This document shows, in pieces, positions 27,004-35,328 of a stretch of 64,000 nucleotides of DNA. How positions within the stretch are numbered: the first letter of the stretch is position 1; the number at the start of each line of letters is the position of its first letter. Location of the stretch: contig NZ_CP098323.1 of NCBI RefSeq assembly GCF_023657595.1, positions 4,426,001 to 4,490,000 of the forward strand, in the 5' to 3' direction. The notes below the pieces were generated by a model. That model saw only the letters and a list, made by a program, of their open reading frames with translations, was not told where the DNA came from and made no database searches. This stretch comes from Cytobacillus firmus (lineage in GTDB: Bacteria; Bacillota; Bacilli; Bacillales; Cytobacillaceae). Made by a program: the position numbers and the translations under genes.

Positions 27004-27147
27004 CTATACCTGAGACCCGCTCATCATCTTATTAATGAATTCCGCATTTCCTTCTGCCTGGTCCATGGCTTTTTTCATAACTGAGATGGATGCCTGCTGC
27101 TGGACCTGGCCTTGGGATAAGGCCATAGACATTAAGGGGATATCCAA
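27004..27147 (-). CDS. YjfB-like putative motility protein (small)
   Basis: The 47-codon frame begins at TTG 27145-27147, 6 bases after GGAGGTG, and ends at TAG 27004. The product (LDIPLMSMALSQGQVQQQAS near the start, ending MMSGSQV) resembles the YjfB putative-motility family, whose members begin MDIPALSVAM or similar. It closes the flagellar transcript that starts at flaG. Function is unknown. It is short enough to be missed by automatic gene finding. Confidence 0.7.
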   Translation of the reverse strand: MDIPLMSMALSQGQVQQQASISVMKKAMDQAEGNAEFINKMMSGSQV

Positions 27148-27175
27148 GTGAACACCTCCGAAATTGTTACCATAT

Positions 27176-27562
27176 TCATGATTGGATATATGGATTTAAC
27201 TCCTGCTGAATGTCATTATGCCACTGCGTAAATGCAGGATAGAGCTTTTTCGAGATGATCTCCTGTCTAACAGGAAGATCATCGAAGTTCTGAATAAGCA
27301 GTTCAGCCTGATCCGCGACTGTACTGATATCAGCAATAGCTTTAAGCATGGGCTGATTGTCTTGAACGAGCTGGCTAAGCTGTTCATGGGCTGAAGCAAC
27401 TTGAGGAAATGCCTGAAAAATATCACCGAGAAGCCGCTCTCCCTCTGTTTTACTGAAATCGCTAAAGCTCTTTACGATATAATCAAATGCTTCATCTATG
27501 GTATATAAAAGATCGCTGTATTCCTTCATGAAAAGGTATTGCTCTTCGGTCAGAGTCAACAA
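27176..27562 (-). CDS. Flagellar-cluster protein of unknown function
   Basis: The 128-residue, mostly helical and acidic protein begins MLTLTEEQYLFMKEYSDLL. No family is recognised. It lies 10 bases after fliT and before the yjfB-like gene on one transcript, so a chaperone or secretion-related flagellar role is possible. Ribosome site quality and tight spacing support it being a real gene. Confidence 0.65.
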   Translation of the reverse strand: MLTLTEEQYLFMKEYSDLLYTIDEAFDYIVKSFSDFSKTEGERLLGDIFQAFPQVASAHEQLSQLVQDNQPMLKAIADISTVADQAELLIQNFDDLPVRQEIISKKLYPAFTQWHNDIQQELNPYIQS

Positions 27563-27572
27563 TGTTAGTCAC

Positions 27573-27917
27573 CTATTTTCTTTTATCATAAAACATGCCG
27601 TCCGTTGCCATGGATTGATAGGGATTAGCATATTTTCCGGTTGATTCCTTTTTAACGCTTAAATCTTTGATGTCTTTTTGGATAAACAGCTTTTCCCTTG
27701 TCATGAGCTCGGTGACTTTTGCATTTAGGCTGATGAGCCTGGCTCCCAGGTCCTTTTCAGCGTCTGAATATGGAGGAGCCATGCCAGCCATTGCCTGCTG
27801 GCGATTTCCAAGCAAATATTCAACCTGACTGATTTTCGCATCACGGTCAAGTTCTGCATCTTCAAGTAATTCAATCAGCTTTTGTGTGGCATCATAAAAG
27901 GTTTGTAACGAACTCAC
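27573..27917 (-). CDS. fliT: Flagellar export chaperone FliT-like
   Basis: The protein has about 114 residues. The start is GTG at 27915-27917, overlapping the fliS stop by one base (TAGTG). Helical FliT-like sequence follows (SSLQTFYDATQKLIELLEDA). FliT chaperones the cap protein FliD in other bacteria. Position immediately after fliS matches B. subtilis. Sequence conservation is weak, so the name relies mainly on synteny and length. Confidence 0.8.
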   Translation of the reverse strand: MSSLQTFYDATQKLIELLEDAELDRDAKISQVEYLLGNRQQAMAGMAPPYSDAEKDLGARLISLNAKVTELMTREKLFIQKDIKDLSVKKESTGKYANPYQSMATDGMFYDKRK

Positions 27918-28318
27918 TACACTGTCCCACCCTGCGAGAACTGCTTCTGGCGGTTCACCTGAATGACTTCCTTCCACGTATCCCGGAACTCAGTTACCAG
28001 GCCTTCTACCTCATCCAGTATGGAAGCATCATTTTTAATATTAGCTTCCATTAATCTGCGATTCATGAAGTCGTATAAAGACATCATATTTTTAGAAACT
28101 TCGATGTCCATATTTAATGTGACCATCAGCTCCTGAATAATAGATTGAGCCTTTTGGATATTGGTGTTTTTCATTTCAATATTCTTTTCTTCAATGGCTT
28201 TCTTCGCCTGATGGATAAACTTAAGACACCCGTTATACAGCATCAGTGTTAGCTCTCCCGGAGATGCGGTATTGACTGAGTTTTGCTGATAGGATTGGTA
28301 TGGATTGCTTACTGCCAT
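27917..28318 (-). CDS. fliS: Flagellin export chaperone FliS
   Basis: The 133-residue protein starts at ATG 28318 after AAGGAGTG (an upstream in-frame start at 28327 is less likely). The family pattern NPYQSYQQNSVNTASPGELT and LMLYNGCLKFIHQAK is clear. FliS binds the C-terminus of flagellin in the cytoplasm and delivers it to the export gate; in B. subtilis it also affects FliW-Hag interaction. It is linked to fliD and fliT. Notably, its client flagellin here has an altered 3' end because of an intron. Confidence 0.96.
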   Translation of the reverse strand: MAVSNPYQSYQQNSVNTASPGELTLMLYNGCLKFIHQAKKAIEEKNIEMKNTNIQKAQSIIQELMVTLNMDIEVSKNMMSLYDFMNRRLMEANIKNDASILDEVEGLVTEFRDTWKEVIQVNRQKQFSQGGTV

Positions 28319-28336
28319 TTGTAACACTCCTTTTTC

Positions 28337-30460
28337 TTACATGCCGCCGCTAAATTGGTTCATAAGGAACATGGATTGCTCATTGGAACGCTGAATCGCT
28401 TTTTCCATGGCGGTGAATTGGCGCCAGTAGCGGTCTTCAACCTGCTTTAATTTATTTTCAAAACTATCAATCCGCTTGCCTACATCATTCAGTTCTCTGC
28501 CGATGGTAAACTGCTGATTGGTTGAAAAGCTGTTTCCGGCTTTTGTCTTCAATTTGTCCATTGCAGCGTTCACGGTATCATAGAGCCTGTGAGCTATTCC
28601 TCTTTGTCCATCAGTCTGCCCGTCTCCCCTAAAGAGATTCTCAACAGACACAGGGTCATCTTCGATTGCTTTTTTCAGGGCGGCTTCATTAATTTCAAGC
28701 TTTCCGCCTTCTAAATAATTGCTGGTCGTTTTAATGCCAATACTGGCCAGCTGATTATAAAGCGGAGAAACAAGATCATTCGCTACAGGCTGGTAAAAGT
28801 TCATCCGCATACCCGATAAAACAGACTGAAGCGTAGAGTCCTTGCGCAGGAGACCGCTTTTCGCCCGCTCTTCCCATTGCTCCTGCTGTTTGTCTGAAAG
28901 CTGCTCACGCTGTTCATCCGTTAATGGGGTGTAGCTTCTATAGCGCTCTTCACCGGTTTTTTTCTGGATCTTATCGATCATTTCATTGTATTTATCCACA
29001 AATGCCTTAATATTATCAAAAACCTTTGTGGTATCATTGCTGACATTGATGCTGACCGGCTGATCTTCAAATGTCTGCTTAAGGGTAAAGGTTACACCGT
29101 TAACTTCAAACGTGTTTGAGCTCCGATTAGTAGCCAATCCGTTAATCACGAATTCAGCGTTTCTTCCTTCTTCTTTGACCGCAGCCCCTTTAAAGCGCAG
29201 AACATCATTCAGGAAGCTTCCGCTTGTCGTGATTTCAGCCCCGCCTTTATTAAAATCACCCGTCTCTGTGCGGGTCATCGTCATTTGGCCAGTAGCACTG
29301 TCAAAGAACATATTGACACCAGCACTCGAAGCATTAACTTTACTGATGACATTATTCAGAGACTCACTGCCTGAAATAAGGAAGGAATCATGACGCTCTC
29401 CTTTAGAGGTTGACGTATCGACTGAAAAAGCAGTGTATTTGTGGTCATACGCAATCTCTAGAGTCATCGTTGTGTCAGATCCATCTGCTGGTTTTTGCAT
29501 ATCAGAATTAAACGTGATTTTCCCTGTTTCGTAGTTAAGGGTACCTATCACTTTATTGGCATCATCGAGTAATTCTCTTTCTCCATTCACGATATTGCCC
29601 ATTGAAAAAGCTTTCTCAGTGGTCGTTCCGGACGTTGTTTCTTTTATCTTAATGCTTTTCACTTCATTCAGGGCACCTTGAGCCAATTGAATGGAGGAAG
29701 TGCTGCTTGAAATAGCGTGTGAACCAGTCCGTTCAGTAGCCACATAATCAATCTTAATGACACTTCCCTTTGCAGGTTCCTTGCCGAATTGCAGGGTTCC
29801 ATCATCTTTTATTAGCACTTCATTCTCTTTTAGGGGACGGTTCGCCGCAGTCAATTCTGCCTCACTCAGCGCATTAAAACCTACTCCATTAACTTTTACA
29901 CTCCAGGAGCTAAGTGCACTTAGATCCACCTTGGACATATCCCCGAAACTAATGGAAGCTGGATCAGTCACATCAATATTTTTACTTAAAACGGCACCAT
30001 TTTTCCAAGCACTACCGACAATGTTTCCACCTGAATCTGTATGATTACCTTTATACATAAAACTGCTTTCCTGTGCATATAGGCTTTTACTTGGGTCTAA
30101 GGACTTCCCATCCGCAGATATACTGCCGCCGTTCACTCGAGTCTCAGCACTTGCCAGCTGTGTTACTTTTGAAATCGAGTAAGAAGACTGGCTGGCTGCA
30201 CCGCTTGCTGTTGCAGTTACCATTGCTTCATTTGAAGAAGTTGTCAGACGCGAGCGATAACGTGTAGTCAGCTTCATCTGCGTCAATTCACTTCTAAAAT
30301 CCAATAGGAGAGAATTCATTGTACGGTAATCATCCCGCTGCCACTCCAATACTTGTTTCTTCTGCTTTAATTTATCAAGAGGCATCCGTTCTGCCTTCAT
30401 TAGATCTGATACAAGCTGGTCAATATCCATCCCGCTCGCCAGACCTCCGATTCTAACCAA
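28337..30460 (-). CDS. fliD: Flagellar hook-associated protein 2 (cap protein) FliD
   Basis: The 707-residue cap protein is clearly longer than B. subtilis FliD (about 498), with the extra length in the central domains. The N-terminal signature MVRIGGLASGMDIDQLVSDL and the C-terminal segment around NELNDVGKRIDSFENKLKQ identify the family. It caps the filament and helps flagellin fold. The enlarged centre probably reflects surface-exposed variation. It lies between flaG and fliS on the sigma-D-controlled transcript. Confidence 0.96.
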   Translation of the reverse strand: MVRIGGLASGMDIDQLVSDLMKAERMPLDKLKQKKQVLEWQRDDYRTMNSLLLDFRSELTQMKLTTRYRSRLTTSSNEAMVTATASGAASQSSYSISKVTQLASAETRVNGGSISADGKSLDPSKSLYAQESSFMYKGNHTDSGGNIVGSAWKNGAVLSKNIDVTDPASISFGDMSKVDLSALSSWSVKVNGVGFNALSEAELTAANRPLKENEVLIKDDGTLQFGKEPAKGSVIKIDYVATERTGSHAISSSTSSIQLAQGALNEVKSIKIKETTSGTTTEKAFSMGNIVNGERELLDDANKVIGTLNYETGKITFNSDMQKPADGSDTTMTLEIAYDHKYTAFSVDTSTSKGERHDSFLISGSESLNNVISKVNASSAGVNMFFDSATGQMTMTRTETGDFNKGGAEITTSGSFLNDVLRFKGAAVKEEGRNAEFVINGLATNRSSNTFEVNGVTFTLKQTFEDQPVSINVSNDTTKVFDNIKAFVDKYNEMIDKIQKKTGEERYRSYTPLTDEQREQLSDKQQEQWEERAKSGLLRKDSTLQSVLSGMRMNFYQPVANDLVSPLYNQLASIGIKTTSNYLEGGKLEINEAALKKAIEDDPVSVENLFRGDGQTDGQRGIAHRLYDTVNAAMDKLKTKAGNSFSTNQQFTIGRELNDVGKRIDSFENKLKQVEDRYWRQFTAMEKAIQRSNEQSMFLMNQFSGGM

Positions 30461-30474
30461 TTCGAATTCCTCCT

Positions 30475-30834
30475 TTAAATCTTCTTATCTACCATTAATC
30501 CAACAAAATCCGTCATTGCTGCGTACATGTCCAGCATTTTTTTTGATGGGATTTCTTTTACTACTTCCTGGGTAACATCATCGACTAATGTTACGTAATA
30601 TTCATTTAGTTCATCATGGAGCACGAACTTTAATGAGGTGTGAGAAGCTTGTAAGAATTCGTTCATGCTATTGACTACCTCTGTTAGCTGTTCTTCCTTC
30701 AGTGGTTCAACTTGTTTACGTGTTGGCTGTTCGAGTATATTAGATTTCTTTTTTGTAAACTCATTATTTACTTCATTATTATTAGAAAGTCTAGGTGTAA
30801 GAGGCGTGTGTTGAGATGATAACCGATCGATCAT
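30475..30834 (-). CDS. flaG: FlaG family protein
   Basis: The 119-residue protein has a variable N-terminus and a C-terminal FlaG domain (SLKFVLHDELNEYYVTLVDD, VTQEVVKEIPSKKMLDMYAA). FlaG influences filament length in some bacteria. It is equivalent to B. subtilis YvyC, and precedes fliD by 14 bases. A sigma-D promoter lies about 40 bases upstream of its start. Confidence 0.9.
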   Translation of the reverse strand: MIDRLSSQHTPLTPRLSNNNEVNNEFTKKKSNILEQPTRKQVEPLKEEQLTEVVNSMNEFLQASHTSLKFVLHDELNEYYVTLVDDVTQEVVKEIPSKKMLDMYAAMTDFVGLMVDKKI

Positions 30835-30875
30835 GGAAATCCCCTACCTATATTAAAATGTATTTCTTAGTTTTT

Positions 30876-30902
30876 ATATCGGTAGGGGAGCGGTAATGTT
30901 GA
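30876..30902 (-). promoter_or_regulatory. Sigma-D promoter of flaG-fliD-fliS-fliT
   Basis: Minus strand TCAA (-35, consensus TAAA) and ACCGATAT (-10, consensus GCCGATAT) are spaced by 15 bases. Confidence 0.8.
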
Positions 30903-31132
30903 GAAGGAAATTAGACTGAGAGTATATCAAAATATTGCGGGCGGGATTTTTATTAGGCTATTAAAGAGTAGTTCTGTTTTAATTTATTACTTTATGAGGG
31001 GTCAGGCACCTGGTTTTTTATATCAACTTCTCCATAGAACTGTTTCAAAAATTGTAAACCATCCTCCAGACTAGCTAACAATGTTCACAAGCTTTTCTCA
31101 TGAAAATTGGCATCGATTTTAATTGCACGTCA

Positions 31133-31438
31133 TTAACATAAGCCTTTTTCTAATATTGTTATCTTTCTAAGCACATCTTGGACAAATACCTTGCTATCAA
31201 ACATAGGTAACTGATTGTGAACATTAAACTCAAAGGAATCTAATTGACTTTGAGTAATTTCTTTGTCTACTGTTTTAATCGGGATACAGTCCTTATTCGG
31301 CAGACTTAATACCCATTTATAATTAATATCAATAAAATCCATTGGATCTTGAGAAATATATTTCGTTTTCAAAATAAATTTATGCCCATTAAACGTGTAA
31401 CTATAAAGTTCCACATTTCTTCTAAACAATACTACCAC
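31133..31438 (-). CDS. Hypothetical protein downstream of the flagellin locus
   Basis: The open frame has up to 101 residues. A TTG at 31429 follows GGTGG and may be the real start. The sequence is aromatic-rich (YTFNGHKFILKTKYISQDP) with no known domain. AT-rich codon use differs slightly from flanking flagellar genes. It lies between the hag terminator and flaG promoter, an insertion relative to the B. subtilis order. Stretch 30903-31132 holds no gene I can support; it contains a GGGGTCAGGCACC motif at about 30998-31010. Confidence 0.45.
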   Translation of the reverse strand: MVVLFRRNVELYSYTFNGHKFILKTKYISQDPMDFIDINYKWVLSLPNKDCIPIKTVDKEITQSQLDSFEFNVHNQLPMFDSKVFVQDVLRKITILEKGLC

Positions 31439-31457
31439 CTACACTTCTAAATTAGTA

Positions 31458-31487
31458 AAAGAGACCCTACCATACTAGAGTCTCTTT
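31458..31487 (-). terminator. Terminator after the second flagellin exon
   Basis: AAAGAGAC and GTCTCTTT pair around a 14-base loop, with TTTT on the minus strand. It is the first terminator downstream of hag, so the hag transcript should include the intron and the second exon. Confidence 0.85.
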
Positions 31488-31501
31488 CATATTATCTAAA
31501 A

Positions 31502-31559
31502 TTAACGAAGAAGTTGTAAAACTCCTTGTGGCTGTTGGTTCGCTTGCTTTGCGACTGCA
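31502..31559 (-). CDS. hag: Flagellin 3' exon (second C-terminal segment)
   Basis: This stretch encodes AVAKQANQQPQGVLQLLR and a TAA, a second copy of the flagellin C-terminus, downstream of the group I intron. It has no start codon. If the intron is removed between 31880 and 31559, exon 1 (ending CTCTT) would join in frame and add Phe plus these 18 residues to the flagellin after ...GVLQL. An alternative splice point at 31554/31555 would put it out of frame. It could also be a relic of a duplicate flagellin gene. Confidence 0.6.
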
Positions 31560-31879
31560 CCTTTCAGTTACAGAATAGACTATATCTTCACCCTTATAGT
31601 TCAAGGGGCTGGGCACTTCGAACAGCTTTTGCTGCCCTACGAGATTCATAATCATAACTTTTGCCTTAGACCGTGTTCTCTAGTCGTTGAACCTTCTCCA
31701 GAGTTTCCTCACAGGAGCTTGGCTGCTGATTATCCATTGTTTCATCTTCATCATTTTCAAACCTTCACACTTACCATTTCTAGTCACGTTGTGGTTGATG
31801 AAGCTTTAGGAAGTTCCAGCAATTCACCCAGTTATCCTCTAGCCCGTTACCAAGCTAGACGCCCTCTAATCATTATCTC
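31560..31879 (-). ncRNA. Group I intron in the flagellin gene (no homing endonuclease)
   Basis: About 320 bases show group I core features. P1 pairs exon CTCTT with internal guide GAGGG (terminal U-G). P2 pairs TCTAGC (31854-31859) with GCTAGA (31838-31843). The AATTGCTGGAACTTCC segment and AATCAGCAGCCAAGC fit P4/P5 and the P4 return strand. The GGTTCAACGACTA and GAAGATATAGTC motifs provide P7 (GACTA at 31681-31685, TAGTC at 31578-31582). A P9-like hairpin follows. The 5' boundary is inferred from P1; the 3' boundary (31560) is chosen for reading frame. No protein is encoded inside. Confidence 0.88.
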
Positions 31880-33003
31880 AAGAGTTGTAAAACTCCTTGA
31901 GGTATTTGATTGGATTGAGCTAACATTGCTTGTGCTGCTTGAGAAAGAATAGAATTCTTTGTTTGGTTCATCATTTCTTTCGCCATATCCACATCACGAA
32001 TACGAGATTCCGCAGCAGTTAAGTTTTCAGAAGTTGTACCTAAGTTATTGATTGTATGTTCTAAACGGTTTTGGAATGCACCTAACTTAGAGCGTTCTCG
32101 AGATACAGTATCAATAGCAGTTTGAACTGTATCCATAGCAGTTCTTGCGCCTGAAGCACTAGCAACAGAAATCGATGTAGTATTCAAAGATGATGCACTG
32201 CTGTCCATTTTAGCAATTGATATTCCTAGTCTCTGAGCGCCAGCATTTTCAGAACCTATTTGTATGTTCTTTGCAGCAGCAGCCCCTGTAATAATAGTAC
32301 CAGTAGCTCCACCACCCGCAGTTGTTCCAGCAATACCTGCAGCTGTTTGCGTTCCATTTACTGACACTTTAATTCCAAATTTTTCAAAATTTAATACACC
32401 TGCTGTATTATCTGCAAGTGTTACCGTTTGTGTTCCAGTACCACCTGTTGTGTCAGTTAAAGTATAGCTACCAGCACCTGAAGAAGTAATGGTATATGTG
32501 TTACTTGCTGCTGCTCCTGATATATCAATATTAGTAACTCCATTACTACCTACAGCTAAACCTGATGTACCTAACTGTACTCCAAAAGTACCATCTAATA
32601 ATGTTTCTCCGTTAAACTTAGTCGCTTGAGAGATTCTATTAAGTTCAGAATTTAATTGTGTAATCTCATCACCGATAGAGTTACGGTCATTAGTTGATAA
32701 TGTTTCATTAGAAGCTTGTGTAGCAAGCTCATTCATACGTTGTAAAATAGAATGAGTTTCGTTTAATGCACCCTCAGCTGTTTGAATTAATGAAATACCA
32801 TCTTGAGCATTTTTAGAAGCTTGGTCTAATCCGCGAATTTGTCCACGCATTTTTTCAGAGATTGCTAGACCAGCTGCATCATCTCCAGCACGATTAATAC
32901 GAAGACCTGAAGATAGTTTTTCCATTGATTTTGATTGTGCACTACCAGCACTATTCAACTGACGATAAGTATTCAACGCCGCAATATTATGATTAATTCT
33001 CAT
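31873..33003 (-). CDS. hag: Flagellin
   Basis: The 376-residue filament subunit begins at ATG 33003, 8 bases after GGAGG; the ATG 6 bases earlier is too close. N-terminal MRINHNIAALNTYRQL and C-terminal NQIPQGVLQLLR are the conserved D0 regions; a Gly/Thr/Ala-rich centre is surface exposed. The last codons TTG AGA TAA overlap the predicted intron start, so unspliced mRNA already encodes a complete flagellin. It is driven by sigma-D, has a CsrA-type leader hairpin, and works with FliW, CsrA and FliS. Confidence 0.97.
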   Translation of the reverse strand: MRINHNIAALNTYRQLNSAGSAQSKSMEKLSSGLRINRAGDDAAGLAISEKMRGQIRGLDQASKNAQDGISLIQTAEGALNETHSILQRMNELATQASNETLSTNDRNSIGDEITQLNSELNRISQATKFNGETLLDGTFGVQLGTSGLAVGSNGVTNIDISGAAASNTYTITSSGAGSYTLTDTTGGTGTQTVTLADNTAGVLNFEKFGIKVSVNGTQTAAGIAGTTAGGGATGTIITGAAAAKNIQIGSENAGAQRLGISIAKMDSSASSLNTTSISVASASGARTAMDTVQTAIDTVSRERSKLGAFQNRLEHTINNLGTTSENLTAAESRIRDVDMAKEMMNQTKNSILSQAAQAMLAQSNQIPQGVLQLLR

Positions 33004-33029
33004 TTTCATTTCCTCCTTGAGTATATATC

Positions 33030-33043
33030 CCACATCCATGTGG
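33030..33043 (-). promoter_or_regulatory. CsrA-type hairpin in the hag leader
   Basis: CCACATGGATGTGG displays GGA in the loop of a 5-base stem. A second GGA is in the adjacent Shine-Dalgarno (AAGGAGG). This two-site layout is how CsrA represses hag in B. subtilis. Confidence 0.7.
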
Positions 33044-33103
33044 TTTGTTTACCAATCAGCAGAAAAGTCGGCCGCCTTTTTGCTGTTCAGCTTTACAATG
33101 GTT

Positions 33104-33130
33104 ATATCGACTTATTTTGACAGGAGTTTA
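33104..33130 (-). promoter_or_regulatory. Sigma-D promoter of hag
   Basis: TAAA (33127-33130) and GTCGATAT (33104-33111) are spaced by 15 bases, close to the sigma-D consensus. Confidence 0.88.
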
Positions 33131-33148
33131 ATGGTTTGGAAAAATTTT

Positions 33149-33379
33149 TTATTGCTTTTTAAAAAAGTTGCTTAAACTTTCAATTGCACCAGCATCTGTT
33201 TGAGTTGCGCTGCTGTTTTCCTGCTGAATGGATAGGTATATTTCTTTCCTATGAATATCCACATTTTTCGGTGCACTGATGCCCAGCTTTATCTGGTCGC
33301 CTTCGATAGAGAGGATTGAGATTTCAATATCGTCACCAATCATGATCGATTCTTGCAGTCTCCTTGTGAGTACAAGCAT
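33149..33379 (-). CDS. csrA: Carbon storage regulator CsrA
   Basis: The 76-residue RNA-binding protein begins [18 protein letters not shown] and includes [13 protein letters not shown]. It represses hag translation by binding GGA sites in the leader and is antagonised by FliW. Its start overlaps the fliW stop by one base. An extra C-terminal tail of about 15 residues (after SIQQEN) is poorly conserved. It lies directly upstream of hag. Confidence 0.97.
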   Translation of the reverse strand: MLVLTRRLQESIMIGDDIEISILSIEGDQIKLGISAPKNVDIHRKEIYLSIQQENSSATQTDAGAIESLSNFFKKQ

Positions 33380-33819
33380 TATCTCTCCCCCTGTTCTTGA
33401 GGTGTCATGATTTTATGCTTGGTTTGGTAAGGTGTTTGATTAAGTATAATTTGTTTGCCTATTTTTTTTGTTTGGTTAATGACCAAAGGGGCCTGCAGGT
33501 TAGCGGTTGTTTCCTCAAATGGATCCTTTACTGTCAAAATCGTAAAGGTAGCCACATCTTTATCTGATTGGATTTCTAACTTTTCTAATGCCTCTTCTGG
33601 CAGATCAAACTCGTACTGAGGAAATAGAACGAACGGATCTGTAACAATAAAAACCACCTCAATTGTTTTTACTGACTGCATCACAAATAACTCTGTCCCT
33701 TCAAGAGGGAGAATATAAAATTCCTTCTCGTCTAAGAACCCCGGTATCCCGGATGGAAAATAAATAATGTCATCCTTATTAATTTCTTGCTCACCATGAA
33801 ACTTTGTTTGAATATTCAT
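33379..33819 (-). CDS. fliW: Flagellar assembly factor FliW
   Basis: The 146-residue protein has the FliW pattern [20 protein letters not shown] and LFVMQSVKT. It binds either CsrA or newly made flagellin, so translation of hag stops when flagellin accumulates. GAGGTG precedes the ATG. It is translationally coupled to csrA and follows yviE. Confidence 0.96.
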   Translation of the reverse strand: MNIQTKFHGEQEINKDDIIYFPSGIPGFLDEKEFYILPLEGTELFVMQSVKTIEVVFIVTDPFVLFPQYEFDLPEEALEKLEIQSDKDVATFTILTVKDPFEETTANLQAPLVINQTKKIGKQIILNQTPYQTKHKIMTPQEQGER

Positions 33820-33834
33820 CTTTTCACCTCATTG

Positions 33835-34407
33835 CTATATTGTTAGATTGATAAAATCAACGCTTAGGCTATTTTTCTCAATAATCTCTGTACTGACTTT
33901 ACCTGGCGTATAGTTATGTACCGGCTTTCTGATTTCAACATCAATTTTCGGCTTTTGCGGCTGAGCCTCAATGTTTACTTTTGCAGGTTCGTATTGAATC
34001 CTTACGCTATTATGAGATGGCACCCAGCCAATATTGAACTGCAGGGGAGGACCCTCACTGTTTTCTTTGGCCTGATAGGCGATAGGGTTGCCGCCGTTTT
34101 CAATTTTCATGAGCTCTGTTCCCTGTGCAGCTCTTCTCTCCAGCCCTTTCAGCCAATCCTGGTACCCGTTTTGGTCAAATTCCTCTATCCTTCTGCCGAC
34201 ACTTTTAAGGTCGACGTCCTCGCGTGCTTTTGTCTGGTCGATTGTAAGCTTCCCCTGGATTTTTTCGATTTCCAGGATGGCTTTAGGCTGCTGGATGGAT
34301 TGGACGGCTGGGGGCTGTTCGATTTCCTGCACCGGTTTTTCTATTGTTAATCCCATCTTGATAAAGTTAGATTCCAGCCTGATTTGCGGAACGTTCATAT
34401 TAGACAC
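33835..34407 (-). CDS. yviE: DUF6470 family protein (YviE)
   Basis: The 190-residue protein is rich in Gln, Pro and Ile (VQEIEQPPAVQSIQQPKAIL) and matches the YviE type in sequence style and position between flgL and fliW. Function in the flagellar cluster is unknown. No signal peptide or membrane helix is visible. Confidence 0.88.
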   Translation of the reverse strand: MSNMNVPQIRLESNFIKMGLTIEKPVQEIEQPPAVQSIQQPKAILEIEKIQGKLTIDQTKAREDVDLKSVGRRIEEFDQNGYQDWLKGLERRAAQGTELMKIENGGNPIAYQAKENSEGPPLQFNIGWVPSHNSVRIQYEPAKVNIEAQPQKPKIDVEIRKPVHNYTPGKVSTEIIEKNSLSVDFINLTI

Positions 34408-34454
34408 CTCATTTTATGAAAAAAAGCTATCTCCTAAGGATAGCTTTTCATTAA

Positions 34455-35315
34455 TTATCTTAAAAAGTCGGTTAAGCTCGGCTGGATGATTCTCGCCCCA
34501 ACGCTTAGTGCTGCACGATGGATACTTTCCTGAGTTGTCAGCTCGATGATGGCTTTTTCCATATCGATGTCTTCATTATCAGATAGGATTCTTGTTGAGA
34601 AGACCTCCTGCTGGGATAAACGGTCCTCCATCAGCTCAACCCGATTCTGTTTGGCACCAATCAGGGCACGGGCAGATAAGAAATTATCTATGTTTTTATC
34701 CACACTTTCAAGCATGTCCCAAACGGCTGGGTCATTCGTTTCGAGAGCTGTGATTAGTTTTTGAATATCTCCATCATCACTGAGCATATCCCCAAACAAA
34801 GCTTTTCCTTCAGTGTTGACAGGTATCTTTATGCCTGAAAAAACCTCAAGTTCAATGGTCCCACTTTGAAAGCCTGATTCAGATGGCCGAACATTAGTCT
34901 GATTACCATTAAAAATATACTTACCGCCAACTTGTGTATCACCGATATTCTGCAGATGCTCTTTAAGCTGCTTTACCTCTTCGGCTACAGCTTTGCGCTG
35001 ATCTCCTTCCAGCGTGCCGTTGCTTGCTCGAAGAGTCAGTTCCCTTATTCGCTGCAGGGCCAGCACCCCTTTATCCAGAGCATCATCCGTACTGTCAACC
35101 CAGTTTCTCACTTCCCCGATGTTGCGGGTGAATTGCTGAATCCGGTTTAAGTCCGTACGATAATTCATCCCCATCATCGCAGCAACTGGATCATCCGATG
35201 GCTTGGTAAATTTCTTTTGCGTAGAAATTTGATCCTGTAGCTTGTCCATCCTGCTATAGCTATTGCTTAAGTTTCGAAGCATGTTATTTGATAGCATTGA
35301 TTGTGTTACACGCAC
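34455..35315 (-). CDS. flgL: Flagellar hook-associated protein 3 FlgL
   Basis: The 286-residue protein joins hook and filament with FlgK. It begins MRVTQSMLSNNMLRNLSNSY and has the flagellin-like coiled-coil ends (VGARIIQPSLTDFLR at the C-terminus). It follows flgK by 13 bases. Confidence 0.96.
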   Translation of the reverse strand: MRVTQSMLSNNMLRNLSNSYSRMDKLQDQISTQKKFTKPSDDPVAAMMGMNYRTDLNRIQQFTRNIGEVRNWVDSTDDALDKGVLALQRIRELTLRASNGTLEGDQRKAVAEEVKQLKEHLQNIGDTQVGGKYIFNGNQTNVRPSESGFQSGTIELEVFSGIKIPVNTEGKALFGDMLSDDGDIQKLITALETNDPAVWDMLESVDKNIDNFLSARALIGAKQNRVELMEDRLSQQEVFSTRILSDNEDIDMEKAIIELTTQESIHRAALSVGARIIQPSLTDFLR

Positions 35316-35328
35316 TTTATTTCACCCT

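Noticed and set aside
30998..31010. GGGGTCAGGCACC motif, possibly part of a REP-like element
   Set aside because: Only one copy was noticed in the window and no palindromic partner is present, so no repeat is claimed.
31467..31655. 62-residue open frame on the minus strand
   Set aside because: It runs through intron core, splice region and second exon in a frame that differs from flagellin; it has no independent support.
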